DNA from: Panagrolaimus kolymaensis
Lineage: Eukaryota > Nematoda > Chromadorea > Rhabditida > Panagrolaimidae
Direction of reading: 5' to 3'
NCBI GenBank assembly: GCA_028622995.1
Contig: JAJQJQ010000054.1
Span: forward strand, 62,001-126,000
DNA: 64,000 nt
In this document: one piece after another, positions 13,501 to 28,032 of the stretch
Numbering within the stretch: the stretch's first letter is position 1
How the letters are laid out: each line of letters opens with the position of its first letter
Translations under genes and position numbers: made by a program
Notes under the pieces: model-generated
The model's database searches: none
What the model was told of the DNA's origin: nothing
What the model saw: the letters and a program-made list of their open reading frames with translations, nothing else

Positions 13501-14755
13501 CGTTTATTTCCTATAAAAAAGGAAAAACTATTACAAAAATAATTTTTTGGATTTAATAAATTTTAATGGATCCGCTAACATATTTATGATGCTTCCAATA
13601 ACAAAACTATCAAGATTTTCTGAAAGCTTGAGGTCGTTTATTTCCTATAAAAAAGGAAAAACTATTACAAAAATAATTTTTTTGATTTAATAAATTTTAA
13701 TGGATCCGCTAACATATTTATGATGCTTCCAATAACAAAACTATCAAGATTTTCTGAAAGCTTGAGGTCGTTTATTTCCTATAAAAAAGGAAAAACTATT
13801 ACAAAAATAATTTTTTTGATTTAATAAATTTTAATGGATCCGCTAACATATTTATGATGCTTCCAATAACAAAACCATCAAGATTTTCTGAAAGCTTGAG
13901 GTCGTTTATTTCCTATAAAAAAGGAAAAACTATTACAAAAATAATTTTTTTGATTTAATAAATTTGTATGGATCCGCTAACATATTTATGATGCTTCCAA
14001 TAACAAAACTATCAAGATTTTCTGAAAGCTTGAGGTCGTTTATTTCCTATAAAAAAGGAAAAACTATTACAAAAATAATTTTTTTGATTTAATAAATTTG
14101 TATGGATCCGCTAACATATTTATGATGCTTCCAATAACAAAACTATCAAGATTTTCTGAAAGCTTGAGGTCGTTTATTTCCTATAAAAAAGGAAAAACTA
14201 TTATAAAGATAATTTTTTTGATTTAATAAATTTTAATGGATCCGCTAACATATTTATGATGCTTCCAATAACAAAACTATCAAGATTTTCTGAAAGCTTG
14301 AGGTCGTTTATTTCCTATAAAAAAGGAAAAACTATAACAAAAAATAATTTTTTTGATTTAATAAATTTTAATGGATCCGCTAACATATTTATGATGCTTC
14401 CAATAACAAAACTATCAAGATTTTCTGAAAGCTTGAGGTCGTTTATTTCCTATAAAAAAGGAAAAACTATTACAAAAATAATTTTTTTGATTTATAAATT
14501 TTAATGGATCCGCTAACATATTTATGATGCTTCCAATAACAAAACCATCAAGATTTTCTGAAAACTTGAGGTCGTTTATTTCCTATAAAAAAGGAAAAAC
14601 TATTACAAAAATAATTTTTTTGATTTAATAAATTTTAATGGATCCGCTAACATATTTATGATGCTTCCAATAACAAAACTATCAAGATTTTCTGAAAGCT
14701 TGAGGTCGTTTATTTCCTATAAAAAAGGAAAAACTATTACAAAAATAATTTTTTT
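10600..14755 (+). repeat. Large duplicated block, copy 1 (31 monomers), with 5-mer sub-repeats
   Basis: The block opens with one CC and three CG monomers, three of the four being 135 bp, followed by an ATGATGATTCC monomer and then a 5-mer sub-repeat. The CG member of the 5-mer lies at 11464, 12134 and 12803, so the periods are 670 and 669 bp. The missing base comes from a 133-bp monomer with CCTATATAAAGG at about 12706-12717. The block closes with the GTATGG pair, TATAAAG at 14202 and one 135-bp unit. A second 133-bp monomer, missing an A in GATTTATAAA, lies near 14491. The next block starts 4156 bp later with the same opening set. Confidence 0.85.
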
Positions 14756-17700
14756 GATTTAATAAATTTTAATGGATCCGCTAACATATTTATGATGCTT
14801 CCAATAACAAAACCATCAAGATTTTCTGAAAGCTTGAGGTCGTTTATTTCCTATAAAAAAGGAAAAACTATAACAAAAAATAATTTTTTTGATTTAATAA
14901 ATTTTAATGGATCCGCTAACATATTTATGATGCTTCCAATAACAAAACGATCAAGATTTTCTGAAAGCTTGAGGTCATTTATTTCCTATAAAAAAGGAAA
15001 AACTATAACAAAAAATAATTTTGTTGATTTAATAAATTTTAATGGATCCGCTAACATATTTATGATGCTTCCAATAACAAAACGATCAAGATTTTCTGAA
15101 AGCTTGAGGTCGTTTATTTCCTATAAAAAAGGAAAAACTATTACAAAAAATAATTTTTTTGATTTAATAAATTTTAATGGATCCGCTAACATATTTATGA
15201 TGCTTCCAATAACAAAACGATCAAGATTTTCTGATAGCTTGAGGTCGTTTATTTCCTATAAAAAAGGAAAAACTATTACAAAAATAATTCTTTTGATTTA
15301 ATAAATTTTAATGGATCCGCTAACATATTTATGATGATTCCAATAACAAAACCATCAAGATTTTCTGATAGCTTGAGGTCGTTTATTTCCTATAAAAAAG
15401 GAAAAACTATTACAAAAATAATTCTTTTGATTTAATAAATTTTAATGGATCCGCTAACATATTTATGATGCTTCCAATAACAAAACCATCAAGATTTTCT
15501 GATAGCTTGAGGTCGTTTATTTCCTATAAAAAAGGAAAAACTAATACAAAAATAATTCTTTTGATTTAATAAATTTTAATGGATCCGCTAACATATTTAT
15601 GATGCTTCCAATAACAAAACGATCAAGATTTTCTGAAAGCTTGAGGTCGTTTATTTCCTATAAAAAAGGAAAAACTATTACAAAAATAATTTTTTTGATT
15701 TAATAAATTTTAATGGATCCGCTAACATATTTATGATGCTTCCAATAACAAAACTATCAAGATTTTCTGAAAGCTTGAGGTCGTTTATTTCCTATAAAAA
15801 AGGAAAAACTATTACAAAAATAATTTTTTGGATTTAATAAATTTTAATGGATCCGCTAACATATTTATGATGCTTCCAATAACAAAACTATCAAGATTTT
15901 CTGAAAGCTTGAGGTCGTTTATTTCCTATAAAAAAGGAAAAACTATTACAAAAATAATTTTTTGGATTTAATAAATTTTAATGGATCCGCTAACATATTT
16001 ATGATGCTTCCAATAACAAAACTATCAAGATTTTCTGAAAGCTTGAGGTCGTTTATTTCCTATAAAAAAGGAAAAACTATTACAAAAATAATTCTTTTGA
16101 TTTAATAAATTTTAATGGATCCGCTAACATATTTATGATGATTCCAATAACAAAACCATCAAGATTTTCTGATAGCTTGAGGTCGTTTATTTCCTATAAA
16201 AAAGGAAAAACTATTACAAAAATAATTCTTTTGATTTAATAAATTTTAATGGATCCGCTAACATATTTATGATGCTTCCAATAACAAAACCATCAAGATT
16301 TTCTGATAGCTTGAGGTCGTTTATTTCCTATAAAAAAGGAAAAACTAATACAAAAATAATTCTTTTGATTTAATAAATTTTAATGGATCCGCTAACATAT
16401 TTATGATGCTTCCAATAACAAAACGATCAAGATTTTCTGAAAGCTTGAGGTCGTTTATTTCCTATAAAAAAGGAAAAACTATTACAAAAATAATTTTTTT
16501 GATTTAATAAATTTTAATGGATCCGCTAACATATTTATGATGCTTCCAATAACAAAACTATCAAGATTTTCTGAAAGCTTGAGGTCGTTTATTTCCTATA
16601 AAAAAGGAAAAACTATTACAAAAATAATTTTTTGGATTTAATAAATTTTAATGGATCCGCTAACATATTTATGATGCTTCCAATAACAAAACTATCAAGA
16701 TTTTCTGAAAGCTTGAGGTCGTTTATTTCCTATAAAAAAGGAAAAACTATTACAAAAATAATTTTTTGGATTTAATAAATTTTAATGGATCCGCTAACAT
16801 ATTTATGATGCTTCCAATAACAAAACTATCAAGATTTTCTGAAAGCTTGAGGTCGTTTATTTCCTATAAAAAAGGAAAAACTAATACAAAAATAATTCTT
16901 TTGATTTAATAAATTTTAATGGATCCGCTAACATATTTATGATGCTTCCAATAACAAAACCATCAAGATTTTCTGATAGCTTGAGGTCGTTTATTTCCTA
17001 TAAAAAAGGAAAAACTAATACAAAAATAATTCTTTTGATTTAATAAATTTTAATGGATCCGCTAACATATTTATGATGCTTCCAATAACAAAACGATCAA
17101 GATTTTCTGAAAGCTTGAGGTCGTTTATTTCCTATAAAAAAGGAAAAACTATTACAAAAATAATTTTTTTGATTTAATAAATTTTAATGGATCCGCTAAC
17201 ATATTTATGATGCTTCCAATAACAAAACTATCAAGATTTTCTGAAAGCTTGAGGTCGTTTATTTCCTATAAAAAAAAAAAAACTATTACAAAAATAATTT
17301 TTTGGATTTAATAAATTTTAATGGATCCGCTAACATATTTATGATGCTTCCAATAACAAAACTATCAAGATTTTCTGAAAGCTTGAGGTCGTTTATTTCC
17401 TATAAAAAAGGAAAAACTATTACAAAAATAATTTTTTGGATTTAATAAATTTTAATGGATCCGCTAACATATTTATGATGCTTCCAATAACAAAACTATC
17501 AAGATTTTCTGAAAGCTTGAGGTCGTTTATTTCCTATAAAAAAGGAAAAACTATTACAAAAATAATTTTTTTGATTTAATAAATTTTAATGGATCCGCTA
17601 ACATATTTATGATGCTTCCAATAACAAAACTATCAAGATTTTCTGAAAGCTTGAGGTCGTTTATTTCCTATAAAAAAGGAAAAACTATTACAAAAATAAT

Positions 17701-19583
17701 TTTTTGGATTTAATAAATTTTAATGGATCCGCTAACATATTTATGATGCTTCCAATAACAAAACTATCAAGATTTTCTGAAAGCTTGAGGTCGTTTATTT
17801 CCTATAAAAAAGGAAAAACTATTACAAAAATAATTTTTTGGATTTAATAAATTTTAATGGATCCGCTAACATATTTATGATGCTTCCAATAACAAAACTA
17901 TCAAGATTTTCTGAAAGCTTGAGGTCGTTTATTTCCTATAAAAAAGGAAAAACTATTACAAAAATAATTTTTTTGATTTAATAAATTTTAATGGATCCGC
18001 TAACATATTTATGATGCTTCCAATAACAAAACTATCAAGATTTTCTGAAAGCTTGAGGTCGTTTATTTCCTATAAAAAAGGAAAAACTATTACAAAAATA
18101 ATTTTTTTGATTTAATAAATTTTAATGGATCCGCTAACATATTTATGATGCTTCCAATAACAAAACCATCAAGATTTTCTGAAAGCTTGAGGTCGTTTAT
18201 TTCCTATAAAAAAGGAAAAACTATTACAAAAATAATTTTTTTGATTTAATAAATTTGTATGGATCCGCTAACATATTTATGATGCTTCCAATAACAAAAC
18301 TATCAAGATTTTCTGAAAGCTTGAGGTCGTTTATTTCCTATAAAAAAGGAAAAACTATTACAAAAATAATTTTTTTGATTTAATAAATTTGTATGGATCC
18401 GCTAACATATTTATGATGCTTCCAATAACAAAACTATCAAGATTTTCTGAAAGCTTGAGGTCGTTTATTTCCTATAAAAAAGGAAAAACTATTATAAAGA
18501 TAATTTTTTTGATTTAATAAATTTTAATGGATCCGCTAACATATTTATGATGCTTCCAATAACAAAACTATCAAGATTTTCTGAAAGCTTGAGGTCGTTT
18601 ATTTCCTATAAAAAAGGAAAAACTATAACAAAAAATAATTTTTTTGATTTAATAAATTTTAATGGATCCGCTAACATATTTATGATGCTTCCAATAACAA
18701 AACTATCAAGATTTTCTGAAAGCTTGAGGTCGTTTATTTCCTATAAAAAAGGAAAAACTATTACAAAAATAATTTTTTTGATTTAATAAATTTTAATGGA
18801 TCCGCTAACATATTTATGATGCTTCCAATAACAAAACCATCAAGATTTTCTGAAAACTTGAGGTCGTTTATTTCCTATAAAAAAGGAAAAACTATTACAA
18901 AAATAATTTTTTTGATTTAATAAATTTTAATGGATCCGCTAACATATTTATGATGCTTCCAATAACAAAACTATCAAGATTTTCTGAAAGCTTGAGGTCG
19001 TTTATTTCCTATAAAAAAGGAAAAACTATTACAAAAATAATTTTTTTGATTTAATAAATTTTAATGGATCCGCTAACATATTTATGATGCTTCCAATAAC
19101 AAAACCATCAAGATTTTCTGAAAGCTTGAGGTCGTTTATTTCCTATAAAAAAGGAAAAACTATTACAAAAATAATTTTTTTGATTTAATAAATTTTAATG
19201 GATCCGCTAACATATTTATGATGCTTCCAATAACAAAACTATCAAGATTTTCTGAAAGCTTGAGGTCGTTTATTTCCTATAAAAAAGGAAAAACTATTAC
19301 AAAAATAATTTTTTTGATTTAATAAATTTTAATGGATCCGCTAACATATTTATGATGCTTCCAATAACAAAACTATCAAGATTTTCTGAAAGCTTGAGGT
19401 CGTTTATTTCCTATAAAAAAGGAAAAACTATTACAAAAATAATTTTTTTGATTTAATAAATTTTAATGGATCCGCTAACATATTTATGATGCTTCCAATA
19501 ACAAAACTATCAAGATTTTCTGAAAGCTTGAGGTCGTTTATTTCCTATAAAAAAGGAAAAACTATTACAAAAATAATTTTTTT
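14756..19583 (+). repeat. Large duplicated block, copy 2, plus plain CT monomers
   Basis: This repeats the layout of the preceding block: one CC and three CG monomers, the ATGATGATTCC unit, 5-mer-like sub-repeats (CG markers at 15620, 16424 and 17094, periods 804 and 670 bp), then the GTATGG pair, TATAAAG at 18493 and a 135-bp unit. From the opening set to the closing 135-bp unit it is 3755 bp, against 3620 bp in copy 1: one monomer more and no 133-bp monomer. ATGATGATTCC occurs twice here (near 15331 and 16136), a local duplication of the D-type pair. A single monomer near 17276 has AA in place of GG in the A-rich stretch. The last kilobase is plain CC/CT 134-bp units. Confidence 0.85.
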
Positions 19584-22136
19584 GATTTAATAAATTTTAA
19601 TGGATCCGCTAACATATTTATGATGCTTCCAATAACAAAACCATCAAGATTTTCTGAAAGCTTGAGATCATTTATTTCCTATAAAAAAGGAAAAACTATA
19701 ACAAAAAATAATTTTTTTGATTTAATAAATTTTAATGGATCCGCTAACATATTTATGATGCTTCCAATAACAAAACCATCAAGATTTTCTGAAAGCTTGA
19801 GGTCGTTTATTTCCTATAAAAAAGGAAAAACTATAACAAAAAATAATTTTTTTGATTTAATAAATTTTAATGGATCCGCTAACATATTTATGATGCTTCC
19901 AATAACAAAACGATCAAGATTTTCTGAAAGCTTGAGGTCATTTATTTCCTATAAAAAAGGAAAAACTATAACAAAAAATAATTTTTTTGATTTAATAAAT
20001 TTTAATGGATCCGCTAACATATTTATGATGCTTCCAATAACAAAACGATCAAGATTTTCTGAAAGCTTGAGGTCGTTTATTTCCTATAAAAAAGGAAAAA
20101 CTATTACAAAAATAATTTTTTTGATTTAATAAATTTTAATGGATCCGCTAACATATTTATGATGCTTCCAATAACAAAACCATCAAGATTTTCTGAAAAC
20201 TTGAGGTCGTTTATTTCCTATAAAAAAGGAAAAACTATTACAAAAATAATTTTTTTGATTTAATAAATTTTAATGGATCCGCTAACATATTTATGATGCT
20301 TCCAATAACAAAACTATCAAGATTTTCTGAAAGCTTGAGGTCGTTTATTTCCTATAAAAAAGGAAAAACTATTACAAAAATAATTTTTTTGATTTAATAA
20401 ATTTTAATGGATCCGCTAACATATTTATGATGCTTCCAATAACAAAACCATCAAGATTTTCTGAAAGCTTGAGGTCGTTTATTTCCTATAAAAAAGGAAA
20501 AACTATTACAAAAATAATTTTTTTGATTTAATAAATTTTAATGGATCCGCTAACATATTTATGATGCTTCCAATAACAAAACTATCAAGATTTTCTGAAA
20601 GCTTGAGGTCGTTTATTTCCTATAAAAAAGGAAAAACTATTACAAAAATAATTTTTTTGATTTAATAAATTTTAATGGATCCGCTAACATATTTATGATG
20701 CTTCCAATAACAAAACTATCAAGATTTTCTGAAAGCTTGAGGTCGTTTATTTCCTATAAAAAAGGAAAAACTATTACAAAAATAATTTTTTTGATTTAAT
20801 AAATTTTAATGGATCCGCTAACATATTTATGATGCTTCCAATAACAAAACTATCAAGATTTTCTGAAAGCTTGAGGTCGTTTATTTCCTATAAAAAAGGA
20901 AAAACTATTACAAAAATAATTTTTTTGATTTAATAAATTTTAATGGATCCGCTAACATATTTATGATGCTTCCAATAACAAAACCATCAAGATTTTCTGA
21001 AAGCTTGAGATCATTTATTTCCTATAAAAAAGGAAAAACTATAACAAAAAATAATTTTTTTGATTTAATAAATTTTAATGGATCCGCTAACATATTTATG
21101 ATGCTTCCAATAACAAAACCATCAAGATTTTCTGAAAGCTTGAGGTCGTTTATTTCCTATAAAAAAGGAAAAACTATAACAAAAAATAATTTTTTTGATT
21201 TAATAAATTTTAATGGATCCGCTAACATATTTATGATGCTTCCAATAACAAAACGATCAAGATTTTCTGAAAGCTTGAGGTCATTTATTTCCTATAAAAA
21301 AGGAAAAACTATAACAAAAAATAATTTTTTTGATTTAATAAATTTTAATGGATCCGCTAACATATTTATGATGCTTCCAATAACAAAACGATCAAGATTT
21401 TCTGAAAGCTTGAGGTCGTTTATTTCCTATAAAAAAGGAAAAACTATTACAAAAAATAATTTTTTTGATTTAATAAATTTTAATGGATCCGCTAACATAT
21501 TTATGATGCTTCCAATAACAAAACGATCAAGATTTTCTGATAGCTTGAGGTCGTTTATTTCCTATAAAAAAGGAAAAACTATTACAAAAATAATTCTTTT
21601 GATTTAATAAATTTTAATGGATCCGCTAACATATTTATGATGATTCCAATAACAAAACCATCAAGATTTTCTGATAGCTTGAGGTCGTTTATTTCCTATA
21701 AAAAAGGAAAAACTATTACAAAAATAATTCTTTTGATTTAATAAATTTTAATGGATCCGCTAACATATTTATGATGCTTCCAATAACAAAACCATCAAGA
21801 TTTTCTGATAGCTTGAGGTCGTTTATTTCCTATAAAAAAGGAAAAACTAATACAAAAATAATTCTTTTGATTTAATAAATTTTAATGGATCCGCTAACAT
21901 ATTTATGATGCTTCCAATAACAAAACGATCAAGATTTTCTGAAAGCTTGAGGTCGTTTATTTCCTATAAAAAAGGAAAAACTATTACAAAAATAATTTTT
22001 TTGATTTAATAAATTTTAATGGATCCGCTAACATATTTATGATGCTTCCAATAACAAAACTATCAAGATTTTCTGAAAGCTTGAGGTCGTTTATTTCCTA
22101 TAAAAAAGGAAAAACTATTACAAAAATAATTTTTTT
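19584..22136 (+). repeat. 10-mer repeat (1343 bp) with three to four 135-bp units per copy
   Basis: A set made of GAGATCA/CC, CC, CG and CG monomers occurs at 19584 and again at 20927, 1343 bp apart. That equals ten monomers of which three are 135 bp. The second copy has one more CG unit and then passes into the ATGATGATTCC and GATA units that also follow the block openings at 10.6 and 14.8 kb. The forward frame is open for 169 codons in the first copy and 214 in the second, because 135-bp units are clustered. I infer that this is a third, rearranged relative of the 4.2-4.8 kb blocks. Confidence 0.8.
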
Positions 22137-24682
22137 GATTTAATAAATTTTAATGGATCCGCTAACATATTTATGATGCTTCCAATAACAAAACTATCAA
22201 GATTTTCTGAAAGCTTGAGGTCGTTTATTTCCTATAAAAAAGGAAAAACTATTACAAAAATAATTTTTTTGATTTAATAAATTTTAATGGATCCGCTAAC
22301 ATATTTATGATGCTTCCAATAACAAAACGATCAAGATTTTCTGAAAGCTTGAGGTCGTTTATTTCCTATAAAAAAGGAAAAACTATTAGAAAAATAATTT
22401 TTTTGATTTAATAAATTTTAATGGATCCGCTAACATATTTATGATGCTTCCAATAACAAAACTATCAAGATTTTCTGAAAGCTTGAGGTCGTTTATTTCC
22501 TATAAAAAAGGAAAAACTATTACAAAAATAATTTTTTTGATTTAATAAATTTTAATGGATCCGCTAACATATTTATGATGCTTCCAATAACAAAACCATC
22601 AAGATTTTCTGAAAGCTTGAGGTCGTTTATTTCCTATAAAAAAGGAAAAACTATTACAAAAATAATTTTTTTGATTTAATAAATTTTAATGGATCCGCTA
22701 ACATATTTATGATGCTTCCAATAACAAAACCATCAAGATTTTCTGAAAGCTTGAGGTCGTTTATTTCCTATAAAAAAGGAAAAACTATTACAAAAATAAT
22801 TTTTTTGATTTAATAAATTTTAATGGATCCGCTAACATATTTATGATGCTTCCAATAACAAAACCATCAAGATTTTCTGAAAGCTTGAGGTCGTTTATTT
22901 CCTATAAAAAAGGAAAAACTATTACAAAAATAATTTTTTTGATTTAATAAATTTTAATGGATCCGCTAACATATTTATGATGCTTCCAATAACAAAACCA
23001 TCAAGATTTTCTGAAAGCTTGAGGTCGTTTATTTCCTATAAAAAAGGAAAAACTATTACAAAAATAATTTTTTTGATTTAATAAATTTGAATGGATCCGC
23101 TAACATATTTATGATGCTTCCAATAACAAAACCATCAAGATTTTCTGAAAGCTTGAGGTCGTTTATTTCTTATAAAAAAGGAAAAACTATTACAAAAATA
23201 ATTTTTTTGATTTAATAAATTTGTATGGATCCGCTAACATATTTATGATGCTTCCAATAACAAAACTATCAAGATTTTCTGAAAGCTTGAGGTCGTTTAT
23301 TTCCTATAAAAAAGGAAAAACTATTATAAAGATAATTTTTTTGATTTAATAAATTTTAATGGATCCGCTAACATATTTATGATGCTTCCAATAACAAAAC
23401 TATCAAGATTTTCTGAAAGCTTGAGGTCGTTTATTTCCTATAAAAAAGGAAAAACTATTACAAAAATAATTTTTTGGATTTAATAAATTTTAATGGATCC
23501 GCTAACATATTTATGATGCTTCCAATAACAAAACTATCAAGATTTTCTGAAAGCTTGAGGTCGTTTATTTCCTATAAAAAAGGAAAAACTATTACAAAAA
23601 TAATTTTTTGGATTTAATAAATTTTAATGGATCCGCTAACATATTTATGATGCTTCCAATAACAAAACCATCAAGATTTTCTGAAAGCTTGAGGTCGTTT
23701 ATTTCCTATAAAAAAAGAAAAACTATTACAAAAATAATTTTTTTGATTTAATAAATTTTAATGGATCCGCTAACATATTTATGATGCTTCCAATAACAAA
23801 ACTATCAAGATTTTCTGAAAGCTTGAGGTCGTTTATTTCCTATAAAAAAGGAAAAACTATTACAAAAATAATTTTTTTGATTTAATAAATTTTAATGGAT
23901 CCGCTAACATATTTATGATGCTTCCAATAACAAAACGATCAAGATTTTCTGAAAGCTTGAGGTCGTTTATTTCCTATAAAAAAGGAAAAACTATTAGAAA
24001 AATAATTTTTTTGATTTAATAAATTTTAATGGATCCGCTAACATATTTATGATGCTTCCAATAACAAAACTATCAAGATTTTCTGAAAGCTTGAGGTCGT
24101 TTATTTCCTATAAAAAAGGAAAAACTATTACAAAAATAATTTTTTTGATTTAATAAATTTTAATGGATCCGCTAACATATTTATGATGCTTCCAATAACA
24201 AAACCATCAAGATTTTCTGAAAGCTTGAGGTCGTTTATTTCCTATAAAAAAGGAAAAACTATTACAAAAATAATTTTTTTGATTTAATAAATTTTAATGG
24301 ATCCGCTAACATATTTATGATGCTTCCAATAACAAAACCATCAAGATTTTCTGAAAGCTTGAGGTCGTTTATTTCCTATAAAAAAGGAAAAACTATTACA
24401 AAAATAATTTTTTTGATTTAATAAATTTTAATGGATCCGCTAACATATTTATGATGCTTCCAATAACAAAACCATCAAGATTTTCTGAAAGCTTGAGGTC
24501 GTTTATTTCCTATAAAAAAGGAAAAACTATTACAAAAATAATTTTTTTGATTTAATAAATTTTAATGGATCCGCTAACATATTTATGATGCTTCCAATAA
24601 CAAAACCATCAAGATTTTCTGAAAGCTTGAGGTCGTTTATTTCCTATAAAAAAGGAAAAACTATTACAAAAATAATTTTTTT
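22137..24682 (+). repeat. Satellite sub-array E: CC/CT monomers with 12-mer marker spacing
   Basis: Nineteen 134-bp units of CC, CT and occasional CG type. The CGA plus ATTAGA marker monomer recurs at 22385 and 23993, 1608 bp apart (12 x 134), and is followed both times by a CT and a run of four CC monomers. A GTATGG monomer with TATAAAG at 23325 lies between them, without the 135-bp unit that follows this marker elsewhere. TTTCTTATAA in place of TTTCCTATAA near 23169 is a private change. There are no open frames beyond one monomer. Confidence 0.8.
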
Positions 24683-27600
24683 GATTTAATAAATTTTAAT
24701 GGATCCGCTAACATATTTATGATGCTTCCAATAACAAAACTATCAAGATTTTCTGAAAGCTTGAGGTCGTTTATTTCCTATAAAAAAGGAAAAACTATTA
24801 CAAAAATAATTTTTTTGATTTAATAAATTTTAATGGATCCGCTAACATATTTATGATGCTTCCAATAAAAAAACTATCAAGATTTTCTGAAAGCTTGAGG
24901 TCGTTTATTTCCTATAAAAAAGGAAAAACTATTACAAAAATAATTTTTTTGATTTAATAAATTTTAATGGATCCGCTAACATATTTATGATGCTTCCAAT
25001 AACAAAACTATCAAGATTTTCTGAAAGCTTGAGGTCGTTTATTTCCTATAAAAAAGGAAAAACTATTACAAAAATAATTTTTTGGATTTAATAAATTTTA
25101 ATGGATCCGCTAACATATTTATGATGCTTCCAATAACAAAACTATCAAGATTTTCTGAAAGCTTGAGGTCGTTTATTTCCTATAAAAAAGGAAAAACTAT
25201 TACAAAAATAATTTTTTTGATTTAATAAATTTTAATGGATCCGCTAACATATTTATGATGCTTCCAATAACAAAACCATCAAGATTTTCTGAAAGCTTGA
25301 GGTCGTTTATTTCCTATAAAAAAGGAAAAACTATTACAAAAATAATTTTTTTGATTTAATAAATTTTAATGGATCCGCTAACATATTTATGATGCTTCCA
25401 ATAACAAAACCATCAAGATTTTCTGAAAGCTTGAGGTCGTTTATTTCCTATAAAAAAGGAAAAACTATTACAAAAATAATTTTTTTGATTTAATAAATTT
25501 TAATGGATCCGCTAACATATTTATGATGCTTCCAATAACAAAACCATCAAGATTTTCTGAAAGCTTGAGGTCGTTTATTTCCTATAAAAAAGGAAAAACT
25601 ATTACAAAAATAATTTTTTTGATTTAATAAATTTTAATGGATCCGCTAACATATTTATGATGCTTCCAATAACAAAACTATCAAGATTTTCTGAAAGCTT
25701 GAGGTCGTTTATTTCCTATAAAAAAGGAAAAACTATTACAAAAATAATTTTTTTGATTTAATAAATTTTAATGGATCCGCTAACATATTTATGATGCTTC
25801 CAATAAAAAAACTATCAAGATTTTCTGAAAGCTTGAGGTCGTTTATTTCCTATAAAAAAGGAAAAACTATTACAAAAATAATTTTTTTGATTTAATAAAT
25901 TTTAATGGATCCGCTAACATATTTATGATGCTTCCAATAACAAAACTATCAAGATTTTCTGAAAGCTTGAGGTCGTTTATTTCCTATAAAAAAGGAAAAA
26001 CTATTACAAAAATAATTTTTTGGATTTAATAAATTTTAATGGATCCGCTAACATATTTATGATGCTTCCAATAACAAAACTATCAAGATTTTCTGAAAGC
26101 TTGAGGTCGTTTATTTCCTATAAAAAAGGAAAAACTATTACAAAAATAATTTTTTTGATTTAATAAATTTTAATGGATCCGCTAACATATTTATGATGCT
26201 TCCAATAACAAAACTATCAAGATTTTCTGAAAGCTTGAGGTCATTTATTTCCTATAAAAAAGGAAAAACTATTACAAAAATAATTTTTTTGATTTAATAA
26301 ATTTGTATGGATCCGCTAACATATTTATGATGCTTCCAATAACAAAACCATCAAGATTTTCTGAAAGCTTGAGGTCGTTTATTTCCTATAAAAAAGGAAA
26401 AACTATTACAAAAATAATTTTTTTGATTTAATAAATTTGAATGGATCCGCTAACATATTTATGATGCTTCCAATAACAAAACCATCAAGATTTTCTGAAA
26501 GCTTGAGGTCGTTTATTTCCTATAAAAAAGGAAAAACTATTACAAAAATAATTTTTTTGATTTAATAAATTTTAATGGATCCGCTAACATATTTTTGATG
26601 CTTCCAATAACAAAACTATCAAGATTTTCTGAAAGCTTGAGGTCGTTTATTTCCTATAAAAAAGGAAAAACTATTACAAAAATAATTTTTTTGATTTAAT
26701 AAATTTTAATGGATCCGCTAACATATTTATGATGCTTCCAATAACAAAACCATCAAGATTTTCTGAAAGCTTGAGGTCGTTTATTTCCTATAAAAAAGGA
26801 AAAACTATTACAAAAATAATTTTTTTGATTTAATAAATTTTAATGGATCCGCTAACATATTTATGATGCTTCCAATAACAAAACGATCAAGATTTTCTGA
26901 AAGCTTGAGGTCGTTTATTTCCTATAAAAAAGGAAAAACTATTACAAAAATAATTTTTTTGATTTAATAAATTTTAATGGATCCGCTAACATATTTATGA
27001 TGCTTCCAATAACAAAACTATCAAGATTTTCTGAAAGCTTGAGGTCGTTTATTTCCTATAAAAAAGGAAAAACTATTACAAAAATAATTTTTTTGATTTA
27101 ATAAATTTGAATGGATCCGCTAACATATTTATGATGCTTCCAATAACAAAACCATCAAGATTTTCTGAAAGCTTGAGGTCGTTTATTTCCTATAAAAAAG
27201 GAAAAACTATTACAAAAATAATTTTTTTGATTTAATAAATTTTAATGGATCCGCTAACATATTTATGATGCTTCCAATAACAAAACTATCAAGATTTTCT
27301 GAAAGCTTGAGGTCGTTTATTTCCTATAAAAAAGGAAAAACTATTACAAAAATAATTTTTTTGATTTAATAAATTTTAATGGATCCGCTAAAATATTTAT
27401 GATGCTTCCAATAACAAAACCATCAAGATTTTCTGAAAGCTTGAGGTCGTTTATTTCCTATAAAAAAGGAAAAACTATTACAAAAATAATTTTTTTGATT
27501 TAATAAATTTTAATGGATCCGCTAACATATTTATGATGCTTCCAATAACAAAACCATCAAGATTTTCTGAAAGCTTGAGGTCGTTTATTTCCTATAAAAA

Positions 27601-28032
27601 AGGAAAAACTATTACAAAAATAATTTTTTTGATTTAATAAATTTTAATGGATCCGCTAACATATTTATGATGCTTCCAATAACAAAACTATCAAGATTTT
27701 CTGAAAGCTTGAGGTCGTTTATTTCCTATAAAAAAGGAAAAACTATTACAAAAATAATTTTTTTGATTTAATAAATTTGAATGGATCCGCTAACATATTT
27801 ATGATGCTTCCAATAACAAAACCATCAAGATTTTCTGAAAGCTTGAGGTCGTTTATTTCCTATAAAAAAGGAAAAACTATTACAAAAATAATTTTTTTGA
27901 TTTAATAAATTTGTATGGATCCGCTAACATATTTATGATGCTTCCAATAACAAAACTATCAAGATTTTCTGAAAGCTTGAGGTCGTTTATTTCCTATAAA
28001 AAAGGAAAAACTATTATAAAGATAATTTTTTT
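24683..28032 (+). repeat. 25-monomer higher-order repeat, copy 0
   Basis: Twenty-five 134-bp units (3350 bp). Private markers are AATAAAAAAAC (C53A) at 24864 and 25802, ATTTTTGATG (A37T, which destroys the first ATG) at 26591, AAATATTT after CGCTA (C30A) at 27391 and TATAAAG at 28015. The last four recur 3351 bp downstream. All of them, including the 24864 marker, recur 6970 bp downstream in the copy starting at 31653. Copy 0 therefore resembles the 31.4-35.0 kb copy more closely than its immediate neighbour, because both retain the first C53A unit. Confidence 0.85.

Noticed and set aside
17270..17285. Long A-run suggesting a retroposed poly(A) tail
   Set aside because: It is a GG-to-AA substitution within the normal A-rich part of the monomer, with length unchanged and satellite on both sides.
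26580..26600. Loss of the first ATG (ATTTTTGATG) as a sign of selection on start codons
   Set aside because: It is a single marker mutation inherited by three HOR copies (26591, 29942, 33561) in the closed-frame domain; no coding meaning is needed.
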